Assembly: GCA_030428355.1 (NCBI GenBank)
Contig: JAUIBL010000006.1
Coordinates: 1-64,000, forward strand
DNA length: 64,000 bases
Direction of reading: 5' to 3'
Origin: Alphaproteobacteria bacterium
GTDB taxonomy: Bacteria; Pseudomonadota; Alphaproteobacteria; Rhodobacterales; Rhodobacteraceae
The position numbers and the translations under genes were made by a program. This document shows, piece by piece, positions 34,146 to 42,670 of this stretch. Every line of letters begins with the position of its first letter. The first letter of the stretch is position 1. The notes beneath the pieces are model-generated. The model had not been told where the DNA came from, did no database searches, and saw only the letters and a program-made list of their open reading frames with translations.

Positions 34146-34833
34146 TCATCCGGTGGCCAGTTGCTCAAGCATGGTGTCTTCGGAGACCGTGTTTGCCGGA
34201 TGCAGGAAAATGGCCAGAGACAGAAGCGCAAAGATGCACTCGTACACTTCCCATCGCCGGCTTTCGTCAAGGAGCGGAATAAGCCCCGTCACGGCAAAGG
34301 CGAATGCTGCGTGATAGGGGCGCGGCACCGGGATGAACATCCGGCGCACCAATGTCTGCACCCATGCCACACGCGGCCAGAGGATCGGCAAGACAATGAG
34401 GTAGGTCAGGATCACGTAAGACAGAACGGGGCCGAAGACGAGTTCGTCAAGCTTGACGCCGCCAATCACAAGATTGTGGAACGTGAATTCCTGTTGATCA
34501 TTGTTCTGCTGAAAATATGCGGGGCTTTCAAAGCCGAGGATGCGCTGCCCCCACGAGATTTCTTCGCCACCGGCCCAGACATAGACCAGACCGTACAGCA
34601 GACCGAGGAAAACCGCCGCACGGGATATGAATCTCCGTGCCGCAATCACGCGCCACCACAGCGCGGCGCCGCAAAACCCCAGCAGGATCGCCGTTGCGGT
34701 CTCGACGGGGGAATCTTCTGCGCCGAAATAGACGAAAAAGACATCACCTTGCAGGGCGGATGCGAGGAAGGCAGCACCCAGCAGCGCCCCCCCCTATGAA
34801 AAGCAACGAATAGTCAACGGTTTGCCGTGTCAT
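34146..34833 (-). pseudogene. Multi-pass membrane protein interrupted by a frameshift in a C8/G8 tract
   Basis: From ATG 34833 the frame gives MTRQTVDYSLLFIGG and then, through eight G (plus-strand C at 34787-34794), stops after 29 codons. If one G is dropped the frame runs on as ALLGAAFLASALQGDVFFVY and joins the open frame that ends at 34146, for about 228 residues in all. The downstream part has several membrane helices and the striking WAGGEEISWGQRILGFESP. The shorter 167-codon frame from GTG 34649 would lack the first helix or two. I do not know the family. Slippage-based switching, mutation and sequencing error are all possible. Confidence 0.75.
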
Positions 34834-35070
34834 GTCAGAGACGACTCCAGGTCTTGTTGTCAGGTGCGGCAGAGAGATTGCCCTGTAGCGCACCGTTAAA
34901 CGCTTTGTCACTGGCTGAAGTTCCCCAACGGCTCTCGATTTTGCGCCTGCCTCTGACTGCCGCCGGGGCCGCGCTGTGCTGTCTGACCAGCGAAATATCG
35001 TGTCGCAGTGGCGCAACTCGGCATGTCGGTCTAAATTCTGTCCTACAAGGGAAATTCAGGAGCCTGGATC

Positions 35071-35763
35071 ATGACCGAGACATCTCGTGATATTGCGTCC
35101 GAACTGCTTGACGCTGCGCTCATGCATGTGCCCTTCGATGGCTGGTCGGAAACCGCCTTCAAGGCAGCCATCGCTGATCTGGGTGTCGCGCCTGCAGTGG
35201 CGCTAGGGCTCTTCCCGCGTGGGGCCATTGATCTTGCGGCCGCGTATCACCGTCGTGGAGATGACGCGATGATTGCGGCGCTGGACGCACGTAACCTGAC
35301 GGAACTGCGGTACCGGGACAGGGTGGCGCTTGCCGTTCGTCTGCGGTTGGAGGTGATCGAAGACAAGGAAGCCGTCAGACGGGGTGTGACTCTGTTCGCC
35401 CTGCCGATGCATGCCGCCGAAGGGGCGAAACTGATCTGGGGGACAGCAGACCGGATCTGGACGGCGCTTGGGGATGGATCGCGCGACATCAACTGGTACA
35501 CCAAACGCGCAACCCTGTCGGGGGTCTATTCATCCACTGTCCTGTATTGGCTCGGCGATGATTCGCTCGAAAATCAGGCAACCTGGGCCTTTCTCGACCG
35601 CCGGATCGATGACGTGATGCAGATCGAAAAGGTCAAGGCACAGGTGCGCAAAGCGCCCGGGGTCGGCCGTCTGATGCAAGGCGCGGAATCCGTCCTGTCG
35701 AGGATCAAACCGCTCAAGCCGCGGCGGGATGATCTGCCCGGAGGCTGGACCGTTCCGCGTTGA
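35071..35763 (+). CDS. COQ9 family ubiquinone biosynthesis protein
   Basis: A 230-residue protein of the COQ9 type. It shows HVPFDGWSETAFKAAIADLG at the start and the C-terminal COQ9 region with WGTADRIWTALGDGSRDINWYTKRATLSGVYSSTVLYWLGD. COQ9 binds lipid and presents the ubiquinone precursor to the hydroxylase Coq7. The ATG follows CAGGAG. It is divergent from the frameshifted membrane-protein gene and convergent with the RNase T2 gene. Confidence 0.92.
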   Translation: MTETSRDIASELLDAALMHVPFDGWSETAFKAAIADLGVAPAVALGLFPRGAIDLAAAYHRRGDDAMIAALDARNLTELRYRDRVALAVRLRLEVIEDKEAVRRGVTLFALPMHAAEGAKLIWGTADRIWTALGDGSRDINWYTKRATLSGVYSSTVLYWLGDDSLENQATWAFLDRRIDDVMQIEKVKAQVRKAPGVGRLMQGAESVLSRIKPLKPRRDDLPGGWTVPR

Positions 35764-35769
35764 CGCTGT

Positions 35770-36408
35770 TCAGCGGATCGGCGCCAGCAATGCGTCCTCG
35801 GCTGTGCAATCGCGGATGACATCCCGTCCGCAGGGCACGGGGTCCAAAGATTTCGACAGGCAAATCCGCGCTTCCTGTATCCGTCCGTCCTTGCACGTGA
35901 TCGTGATCATGTCCGGCCCAAGTTTGGGGTTCGCCGCGATAAAGGCTTCTTCGACCACCTTTGCGGGCAGCCTGACGGCCTTGTCCAAACGACGGAACAC
36001 CGGGGGCCGCACGATTGCGTCGAAGGCTTGCCGCGACAGATCGTAATAGCGTGGGGCGGACAATCCGGCACAGACCCCGTGTTTGTTCCATTGATGCCAG
36101 GCAAGACCCGATGTACCCATGATGTCCGCCATGTCGTTGGTCATTGCGCGCGACGGGTTGCGCTCCACTGTCGGACAATACGAGGGCCAGCCGCGATGGT
36201 ATTGCGGCCAGAGCCCGTGCAGGACCCATCCGAAATCCGCATCCGCATCACATTGTGGCGACTGCCTTGCGTCACCTTCGATGGCGCACCACGTTGGCGA
36301 CCAACTCAGCGACAGCACGTAGTAGTCGAAAATGCCAGCCCTTTCGCCTTTGGCCCATGCCGTCGACGCCACCAACAGTCCCGACAGGACAAGCACCCAA
36401 AATCGCAT
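35770..36408 (-). CDS. Secreted ribonuclease T2 family protein
   Basis: A 212-residue exported RNase. After a signal peptide (FWVLVLSGLLVASTAWA) come the two active-site segments: VLHGLWPQYHRG with the first catalytic His, and WHQWNKHGVCAG with Glu/His equivalents (the usual Glu is replaced by Gln in WHQWNKHG, as W-E-H is typical). Cys pairs suit a periplasmic enzyme. It would cut RNA with little base preference. Its stop lies 6 bases from that of COQ9. Confidence 0.88.
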   Translation of the reverse strand: MRFWVLVLSGLLVASTAWAKGERAGIFDYYVLSLSWSPTWCAIEGDARQSPQCDADADFGWVLHGLWPQYHRGWPSYCPTVERNPSRAMTNDMADIMGTSGLAWHQWNKHGVCAGLSAPRYYDLSRQAFDAIVRPPVFRRLDKAVRLPAKVVEEAFIAANPKLGPDMITITCKDGRIQEARICLSKSLDPVPCGRDVIRDCTAEDALLAPIR

Positions 36409-36472
36409 TTGCTCTTTCCTCTTTGCGCCTGCGCGACTATAAGCCCGCCAAGTTCCCTGACAATGGAAACCC

Positions 36473-36511
36473 GTCCCGGCCGATCCGGGACCTCCCGGAA
36501 ACCTCCGGGAG
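36473..36511 (+). promoter_or_regulatory. Twin hairpins in the trcR leader
   Basis: Two adjacent hairpins: GTCCCGG/CCGGGAC with a 5-base loop (36473-36491) and CTCCCGG/CCGGGAG with a 6-base loop (36492-36511). They lie 31 bases before the trcR ATG and just upstream of its ribosome site AAGGAG. They have no T-run, so they are more likely a leader structure than a terminator. Confidence 0.55.
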
Positions 36512-36542
36512 AGGGAAGAAGCTTTGCGTAAGGAGACGCGAG

Positions 36543-37310
36543 ATGGGCAAACCGATCATGGCAAAAGCCACCGCTGTCTGGCTGGTGGACAACACGACAC
36601 TGACCTTCAAGCAGATCGCCGATTTCACCGGTATGCATGAACTCGAGGTTCAGGGCATCGCCGATGGCGACGTGGCCACAGGAGTCAAGGGGTTCGATCC
36701 CATCGCCAACAACCAGCTCGAGCCCGAAGAGATCAAGAAGGGCGAAGCGAACCCGATGCACAAGCTCAAGCTCAAGGTATACGCTGCGGCTCAGGGTGAA
36801 GAAAAGCGCCGTGGCCCGCGCTACACGCCGCTGTCCAAGCGTCAGGACCGCCCGGCGTCGATCCTCTGGCTGGTCAAGTTTCACCCGGAACTGAGCGACG
36901 GGCAGATCTCCAAACTGGTGGGCACCACCAAGCCGACGATTCAGGCGATCCGCGAGCGCACGCACTGGAACATCAACAACATCCAGCCGATCGACCCGGT
37001 GGCACTGGGCCTCTGCAAACAGTCCGAACTGGATGCCGCCGTCGCCAAAGCGGCCAAGAAGCAGGAAGCGGTGATGACCGATGACGAGCGTCGCAAGCTC
37101 GTGTCGACCGAGCAAAGCCTCGAGATGGACGCCGAACCGCGTCTTCCCAGCGCAATCGAAGGACTTGAGACCTTCACTCTCGGTGGGTCGTCATCGAACA
37201 GCGACGAGTCCGACAGCAGCCAAGACTACGCCGATGCGGACAGTTTCTTCAATCTGCCCGACGGCACACATGATGATGATGACGAGGATGACGACGATTA
37301 CCGTCGCTGA
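36543..37310 (+). CDS. trcR: DUF1013 cell-cycle transcriptional regulator TrcR-like
   Basis: A 255-residue protein of the DUF1013 family, called TrcR in Caulobacter, where it binds promoters of cell-cycle genes. The N-terminal half is conserved (ATAVWLVDNTTLTFKQIADF, GVKGFDPIANNQLEPEEI) and contains a second HTH-like region (LSDGQISKLVGTTKPTIQAI). The C-terminus is acidic, ending in a run of Asp and Glu before YRR. The ATG follows AAGGAGACGCGAG. A terminator follows at 37337. Confidence 0.9.
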   Translation: MGKPIMAKATAVWLVDNTTLTFKQIADFTGMHELEVQGIADGDVATGVKGFDPIANNQLEPEEIKKGEANPMHKLKLKVYAAAQGEEKRRGPRYTPLSKRQDRPASILWLVKFHPELSDGQISKLVGTTKPTIQAIRERTHWNINNIQPIDPVALGLCKQSELDAAVAKAAKKQEAVMTDDERRKLVSTEQSLEMDAEPRLPSAIEGLETFTLGGSSSNSDESDSSQDYADADSFFNLPDGTHDDDDEDDDDYRR

Positions 37311-37336
37311 GCCTTTGACTGTTTGACAGTTTGGAC

Positions 37337-37370
37337 ACCCGGCCCGCAAAACGGTGCCGGGTTTTCTTTT
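37337..37370 (+). terminator. Rho-independent terminator of trcR
   Basis: ACCCGGC (37337-37343) pairs with GCCGGGT (37356-37362) and TTTCTTTT follows. Confidence 0.88.
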
Positions 37371-37373
37371 GTC

Positions 37374-37757
37374 TCAGGATGTCTTGCGCATCTCTTTTGG
37401 CGCACCGGTCGCCATGTCGGTGCCCATGTAGGCATGACCATCGTCTTTCCAGGCGGCAAAACCACCGGCCATATGCGCAATCCGGTCTTCTCCTGAAGCC
37501 AGACACAGCTTTGCAACGCGGGCCGAGCGGACACCCGATCCGCAATGAAACACGATCTGCTTCTTGGACTGGTCCGGCATATGGTTCGGCTCGAACGCCT
37601 GCATTGGGGCCAGAAGCGCCCCGTTGATCCGCTCAAGCGCAAATTCCTGCGGCGTGCGGACGTCGATCAGAACGATCCTGTCTTCGCGAAATGCCGCCGC
37701 CACTTCGGCGGGCGTCCAGTGTTCAAGGGTGCCGTGCTCCGTGGTTTCGATGTCCAT
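37374..37757 (-). CDS. Rhodanese-like domain protein
   Basis: A 127-residue single rhodanese domain. IVLIDVRTPQEFALERINGA is the CH2A-type start and the active loop is HCGSGVRSA with the persulfide-carrying Cys. Such proteins transfer sulfane sulfur in the cytoplasm. The ATG at 37757 follows AGGAGAAC. It lies between the trcR terminator and recR and appears to be a single gene. Confidence 0.9.
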   Translation of the reverse strand: MDIETTEHGTLEHWTPAEVAAAFREDRIVLIDVRTPQEFALERINGALLAPMQAFEPNHMPDQSKKQIVFHCGSGVRSARVAKLCLASGEDRIAHMAGGFAAWKDDGHAYMGTDMATGAPKEMRKTS

Positions 37758-37870
37758 GATGTTCTCCTGAATGTGTCTGCGGATCGCGTACATTTCGGTC
37801 CTGATGCATGCGCGGTTCTGCGGTGGGGTATCGTCCGTCGGTGAGGCTCAAAGGGCATGTGAATATCGCC

Positions 37871-38464
37871 CTAAATCGGCTTTCGGGCATTCATGGCGGC
37901 CGTGATTGTGCCTTCGTCCAGGTAATCCAACTCTCCTCCAATCGGAACACCCTGCGCAAGCGAGGTCAGTGTTACGCGCCCTTCAAGTTGGTCGGCGATG
38001 TAATGCGCCGTTGTCTGGCCGTCGATCGTGGCATTGAGCGCTAGGATCACCTCGGTGATCTCTTCGCTCTCGACCCGCGCCGACAGTTTCGGAATGCGCA
38101 ACTCGTCCGGCCCGATCTGATCCAGCGCCGACAGCGTGCCGCCCAGAACGTGATAACGCCCCTTGAACACGCCCGACCGCTCCATCGCCCAGAGGTCTGA
38201 CACGTCTTCAACCACACAGAGCATGCCGTTGTTGCGCTGGTTGTCCTGACAGATGTCGCAGATGTCCTGCGTGCCGATATTGCCACAGTTCAGACATTCG
38301 CGTGCATCCCGGGCCACGCGAGTCATCAACTCGGCCAGTGGCCCCAGCAACAACCCGCGCTTGCGGATCATGTGCAGCACCGCGCGGCGTGCCGACCGGG
38401 GACCGAGGCCCGGAAGTCGCGCCATCATCGCGATGAGCGCCTCGATGTCGCCGCCGTCCCGCAT
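37871..38464 (-). CDS. recR: Recombination mediator protein RecR
   Basis: A 197-residue protein with the helix-hairpin-helix [18 protein letters not shown], the zinc finger [16 protein letters not shown], the Toprim core ([32 protein letters not shown]) and the C-terminal Walker-B-like end. RecR with RecO/RecF loads RecA at gaps. The upstream neighbours on the same strand are ybaB and dnaX, the common order dnaX-ybaB-recR, here with a small membrane-protein gene inserted. Confidence 0.96.
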   Translation of the reverse strand: MRDGGDIEALIAMMARLPGLGPRSARRAVLHMIRKRGLLLGPLAELMTRVARDARECLNCGNIGTQDICDICQDNQRNNGMLCVVEDVSDLWAMERSGVFKGRYHVLGGTLSALDQIGPDELRIPKLSARVESEEITEVILALNATIDGQTTAHYIADQLEGRVTLTSLAQGVPIGGELDYLDEGTITAAMNARKPI

Positions 38465-38512
38465 GTGTCAGACCCAACCGATCGATTTGAGTACGCTGCG
38501 CGTCCGGGACCC

Positions 38513-38857
38513 TCAGAACGGAAGCTTCATCCCCGGCGGCAGGCCCAGGCCCTCGGTCAGCTTGCCCATCTCTTCCTGTGCCTTGTCCTGCGCCTTCTGC
38601 TGCGCGTCCTTGATCGCGGCAAGGATCAGGTCTTCGACAACTTCCTTGTCATCCCCGTTGAAGATCGACGGGTCGATGTCCAGCGCGGTCAGCTCTCCCT
38701 TGGCGGTGGCCGTGGCCTTGACCAGACCCGCGCCGCTTTCTCCGGTCACGGTCATGGTGGCCAGATCTTCCTGCATCTGGGCCATCTTGCCCTGCATTTC
38801 CTGCGCGGCCTTCATCATCTTGGCCATATCGCCCATCTGGCCCAAACCCTTGAACAT
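38513..38857 (-). CDS. YbaB/EbfC nucleoid-associated protein
   Basis: A 114-residue protein: MFKGLGQMGDMAKMMKAAQEM, Gln/Met-rich helix, then ESGAGLVKATATAKGELTALDID. The family forms dimers that bind DNA. The ATG follows GGAGAGAC. It lies between dnaX and recR in the usual cluster and is probably co-transcribed with both. Confidence 0.95.
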   Translation of the reverse strand: MFKGLGQMGDMAKMMKAAQEMQGKMAQMQEDLATMTVTGESGAGLVKATATAKGELTALDIDPSIFNGDDKEVVEDLILAAIKDAQQKAQDKAQEEMGKLTEGLGLPPGMKLPF

Positions 38858-38872
38858 GTCTCTCTCCGTAGG

Positions 38873-39235
38873 TCAGCGCCCCTTCAGCGGCGGCGCGGTG
38901 TAAAAGATCATCCCGACACATATTGCAGCGATCACGCCAATGAACAAGGCAGGCGACCCCACGCAGCCTTCCGCCATCGCGGCTTTGCGCGAGGCAGGGG
39001 CCAACATGGTCAGGAAGGTGACAAAGGCTGTCCAGCCCAGAACCACGGCAAGGGACCCCCACTGGCTCTTGAACCGGAGTGCGATTGCGGTGCCCAGAAG
39101 CAGAACCAAAGCCGCAGGAGACGACGCCAGGAATACCGCTTCCTGCACAGCGCTCACCGGTGCGCCATCCCAGCCGGGGCGTTGCACCGCGCAATCCTGC
39201 GCCCACGCCATACCCGGCACGAGCGACAGGATCAC
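38873..39235 (-). CDS. Small exported/membrane protein of unknown function
   Basis: A 120-residue protein with a signal-peptide-like start (ILSLVPGMAWAQDC) and three further hydrophobic stretches (AALVLLLGTAIAL, LAVVLGWTAFVTFLTM, FIGVIAAICVGMIFY). I chose the GTG at 39235 because it forms a GTGA overlap with the dnaX stop; an ATG at 39256 lies inside dnaX. It interrupts the dnaX-ybaB pair. I do not recognise the family. Three Cys might matter outside the cytoplasm. Confidence 0.65.
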   Translation of the reverse strand: MILSLVPGMAWAQDCAVQRPGWDGAPVSAVQEAVFLASSPAALVLLLGTAIALRFKSQWGSLAVVLGWTAFVTFLTMLAPASRKAAMAEGCVGSPALFIGVIAAICVGMIFYTAPPLKGR

Positions 39236-40980
39236 TCCTCCTCGAACGGGTCCCATTCGTCTTCCACTTCGGGCAAGGCTTCGGCTTCGGCGACGGCGGC
39301 CAATTGATCGGGGGTGCGGACCTCTTCGATCACAGCACCGGGAAAAGCGTCGAGCACGGCCTTGACCAGAGGGTGAGCCGCGGCTTCTTCCTTGATCGCG
39401 AGTTCGGCGGCATCGCGCGTTTCGGCAATGGTCGGCGCGTCCGATCCGTTGACCAAAGTCACCGCCCAGCGATTGCCGGTCCAGCGCTGCAAGGCACCAC
39501 CAAGGCGCTGCGCCAGATCGGCGGGGGCGTTGTCCGTCGGTGTGAATTCGATCCGACCCGGCTGGTAGGCGGCCAGACGCACGCAGCCCTCGACCTCAAC
39601 CAACAGTTTGACATCGCGATTGGCGCGGATCAGTTCGATCACATGCTCGAAGGTCGGATACCGTGCCAGCGCCTGATCCGCCGCAAGCGCAACCGCCGCA
39701 CCACCGTATGAGGCATGTGGGCCGTTAGACGACGTATGGGTCGGGGCAGGGCCACCCATCGCCTGCGTCCGCGTTGCACCGCCAACTGACATCCCACCAC
39801 CAGAAGGCGGAGGCGGGAGCGGCGTATCCTGCAACCGCTTTACAAGGTCCTCGGGGCTGGGCAATTCCGAGACATGGGTCATGCGGATGATCGCCATCTC
39901 CGCTGCCATCATCGCGTTCGGCGCCTGCGCCACCTCGTCCAGCGCCTTGAGCAACATCTGCCACAGCCGCGTCAGCGGCCGCATGCCAAGCGCATTTGCG
40001 AAATCTTGTCCGCGCTGGCGCTCATCAGGGCTAATGGTCGGGTCTTCGGCGGCTTCGGGTGTAATCTTGACCACGGAAATCCAATGCGTGATTTCCGCAA
40101 GATCGCGCAGCACCGCCATCGGGTCGGCTCCATCGGCATATTGCGCGCTCAGCTCTGTCAAAGCGCCTGCCGCGTCGCCCTTCATCACCCGATCGAAGAG
40201 GTCAAGCACACGGCCCCGGTCGGCCAGACCCAGCATCGCGCGCACCTGTTCGGCGGTGGTTTCCCCCGCGCCATGGCTGATCGCCTGATCCAGTAGCGAG
40301 GTCGCGTCTCGTGCAGACCCTTCCGCTGCCCGTGTGATCAAAGCCAGCGCATCGTCCGTGATCTCGGCATTTTCGCGCGAGGCGATCTTGCGCAGCAGCG
40401 CGATCATCATCTCTGGCTCGATCCGCCGCAGATCGAACCGCTGGCAGCGCGACAGGACCGTGACGGGAACCTTGCGGATTTCGGTGGTGGCAAAGATGAA
40501 CTTCACATGTGCGGGTGGCTCTTCCAGCGTCTTCAACAGCGCGTTGAATGCACTGGTCGAGAGCATGTGGACTTCGTCGATGATGTAGATCTTGTAACGG
40601 GCTGATGCCGCCCGGTAATGCACGGAGTCAATGATTTCGCGAATGTCACCCACACCCGTCCGCGAGGCCGCGTCCATCTCCATCACGTCGACATGGCGAC
40701 CTTCCATGATCGCCACGCAATGTTCGCACTGGCCGCACGGATCGGTCGTCGGCCCGCCGGTGCCATCCGTGCCGATACAGTTCAGTCCCTTCGCGATGAT
40801 CCGCGCGGTGGTGGTTTTGCCGATGCCGCGAATCCCGGTCATGACGAAAGCCTGCGCGATCCGGTCCGCCGCAAAGGCGTTCTTCAGCGTGCGTACCATC
40901 GCCTCTTGCCCGACGAGGTCGGCAAAGGTTTCGGGGCGATACTTGCGGGCAAGCACCTGATAGGGGGTTGCGTCGGTCAT
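39232..40980 (-). CDS. dnaX: DNA polymerase III subunits gamma and tau
   Basis: A 582-residue clamp-loader subunit. Walker A is GIRGIGKTTTARI, the zinc module follows (CIGTDGTGGPTTDPCGQCEHC), then Walker B YIIDEVHML and the SRC motif LSRCQRFDLRR. The C-terminal region (from about 370) holds the tau part that contacts polymerase and ends with an acidic tail. No clear A-run slippage site is evident, so only one product is predicted. It leads the dnaX-small membrane protein-ybaB-recR group. Confidence 0.96.
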   Translation of the reverse strand: MTDATPYQVLARKYRPETFADLVGQEAMVRTLKNAFAADRIAQAFVMTGIRGIGKTTTARIIAKGLNCIGTDGTGGPTTDPCGQCEHCVAIMEGRHVDVMEMDAASRTGVGDIREIIDSVHYRAASARYKIYIIDEVHMLSTSAFNALLKTLEEPPAHVKFIFATTEIRKVPVTVLSRCQRFDLRRIEPEMMIALLRKIASRENAEITDDALALITRAAEGSARDATSLLDQAISHGAGETTAEQVRAMLGLADRGRVLDLFDRVMKGDAAGALTELSAQYADGADPMAVLRDLAEITHWISVVKITPEAAEDPTISPDERQRGQDFANALGMRPLTRLWQMLLKALDEVAQAPNAMMAAEMAIIRMTHVSELPSPEDLVKRLQDTPLPPPPSGGGMSVGGATRTQAMGGPAPTHTSSNGPHASYGGAAVALAADQALARYPTFEHVIELIRANRDVKLLVEVEGCVRLAAYQPGRIEFTPTDNAPADLAQRLGGALQRWTGNRWAVTLVNGSDAPTIAETRDAAELAIKEEAAAHPLVKAVLDAFPGAVIEEVRTPDQLAAVAEAEALPEVEDEWDPFEEE

Positions 40981-41056
40981 TCAGACATCCTTGGTTGCGG
41001 GCAAACCTAAGCTGCGTCGGCACCAGCGTCCACCACTTGTACCGTCGTCTGTGCAG

Positions 41057-41950
41057 TTAACCGTTCCAGCGAACGACTCCGGCTTCGGAAATATCGTAGC
41101 CTTTCATCGTCGCCGCATGGGTGATGAAGACGTCTGACGCGAGAAACCGGATGAACCGCTGCATCGGCGGGTCGAAATAGGCGCGACGGCAGACAAGCAG
41201 ATCAAAGCTTTCTTCGATCAACGGGATGAAACCAAGATTGTGCTGCGCCGCCAATGCTTCCAGACCGAAGGTCGCGTCCGCAGAGCCGGTCGCGACATCG
41301 AGCACGGCATCAGCTTCGCTGCGCGCGACAGGGCGCATCTCTATGGTTTCGGGCAGAATGTCGGCCTCGCGCAGAAGGTGGTCAAAAAGCGTTCGGCTGC
41401 CCGCACCCACCTGCCGCGGTGTGAGGGACCGCCCGGCAAGATCTGCCACGCCGCGAATGTCCTCGCTGAGATCCGGCCTGATTACGAGGCCGCGCCTGCG
41501 TTTGGCAAATCCCAGCAAGACCGCTGACATCCCACGCACCGCCGCCTCTACGGCCGCGATGTTCCAGCTCTCCGTCGCCGGGTCGAACACATGCAGCCCG
41601 GCCGCGATGCCCCCATGAGACGAAAACCGGTCAAGGCCGTCCTCCGATCCGTCAAAGAACGTGGCGATCCCGCATTCCGATTGCCGCAAGGCCCAATCGA
41701 GCAAGGGATCGTGACTTCCCAGAAACACGACAGGACGCGCGGCCTGCACCTGTGCAGACCCGGTTTGGCCGCGCTCCAGCCAGCGCCGCACCGCTTGTTC
41801 TGGAAACAGCAGCTTGCCCGTCACCTTGGAGCAGGGCACAGCACCTGTTGCGGCAAGATCATAGACCTTGCGTTCCTTGATCCGCAAAAGAGCGGCCAGC
41901 TCCGGCACGGTCAGGTAACGTTCTGCTGAGGATGTGTCTGTGGTCGTCAT
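41057..41950 (-). CDS. Helix-turn-helix regulator with periplasmic-binding-protein-like domain
   Basis: A 297-residue protein. The N-terminal excisionase/MerR-type HTH is YLTVPELAALLRIKERKVYD and IFPEQAVRRWLE-like (LFPEQAVRRWLE). From residue 75 it looks like a type 2 binding-protein domain (VFLGSHDPLLDWAL, GSRTLFDHLL, GSADATFGLEALA, FDLLVCRRAYFDP). Such one-component regulators often accompany molybdate or tungstate uptake genes, but none is here. It is divergent from trmO. The ligand is unknown. Confidence 0.83.
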   Translation of the reverse strand: MTTTDTSSAERYLTVPELAALLRIKERKVYDLAATGAVPCSKVTGKLLFPEQAVRRWLERGQTGSAQVQAARPVVFLGSHDPLLDWALRQSECGIATFFDGSEDGLDRFSSHGGIAAGLHVFDPATESWNIAAVEAAVRGMSAVLLGFAKRRRGLVIRPDLSEDIRGVADLAGRSLTPRQVGAGSRTLFDHLLREADILPETIEMRPVARSEADAVLDVATGSADATFGLEALAAQHNLGFIPLIEESFDLLVCRRAYFDPPMQRFIRFLASDVFITHAATMKGYDISEAGVVRWNG

Positions 41951-42076
41951 GGCGTTGCGACTATGTCCTACCGTCGCGCGGGCGGCAAGTCGGACCAGGC
42001 GTTTGCCCGCACTTCTTCATTGGCGATCCGTCAGGATATTGGCAACCTGTGCCTGACCCATGCACATGAGGACGAG

Positions 42077-42568
42077 ATGAACCTGAAAAACGAAGACGAC
42101 CTGCGGGACGGCGAAGTGGTCCTGGACAAACCGCGCCCGGATGATGCGGGCCTGCAATTCATCGGCACGATCCGGACACCCTATACGACCCGTGACCTCT
42201 GCCCCCGACAGGGCAAGCTGGATGGACCTGAATGTCGCCTTGAAGTGCATGCCGAATGGGCGCAGGCCTTGAAGGGCATTACCGACTACGCGTACCTCGA
42301 CGTTCTTTACTGGCTGCATCTCTCGCGGCGCGATCTCGTGCTGCAAAGCCCCAAGAGCAACGGAGCGACCATCGGAACCTTTGCCTTGCGTTCGCCGGTA
42401 CGCCCGAACCCGATCGGCCTGTCCCGTGTGCGCCTGATCCGGCAGGACGGGGCCAGCCTGATCGTGACCGGCCTTGACTGCGTGGATGGAACGCCCCTGA
42501 TCGACATCAAGCCTGAACGCTGTTCCTTCACGCCGCAGGCGCCGCACAAGGAGGCTGACCACGCGTGA
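42077..42568 (+). CDS. trmO: tRNA t6A37 N6-methyltransferase TrmO
   Basis: A 163-residue SAM-dependent enzyme of the YaeB/TrmO beta-barrel type. QFIGTIRTPYTTRDLCPRQG, FALRSPVRPNPIGLSRVRL and LDCVDGTPLIDIKP are the family motifs. It methylates t6A at position 37 of tRNA-Thr. I prefer the ATG at 42077, preceded by GAGGACG; an in-frame ATG at 41963 would add 38 residues of poor composition. The gene is shorter than the enterobacterial form, which has a C-terminal extension. Confidence 0.88.
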   Translation: MNLKNEDDLRDGEVVLDKPRPDDAGLQFIGTIRTPYTTRDLCPRQGKLDGPECRLEVHAEWAQALKGITDYAYLDVLYWLHLSRRDLVLQSPKSNGATIGTFALRSPVRPNPIGLSRVRLIRQDGASLIVTGLDCVDGTPLIDIKPERCSFTPQAPHKEADHA

Positions 42569-42670
42569 CAGTGGCAAAATGCCTCGGATGGCCCAATGCC
42601 TGCGAAGAAACGTAGGCGGATTGTTTCGCATCGGCTAGAACGTTGCGACGCAAATCAAGATAGCAGGCTT

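Noticed and set aside
39232-40980. Programmed frameshift in dnaX giving gamma
   Set aside because: No A-rich slippery heptamer with downstream hairpin was visible in the relevant part.
40981-41056. Possible 4.5S SRP RNA gene upstream of dnaX
   Set aside because: The conserved core sequence of SRP RNA is not present in this short gap.
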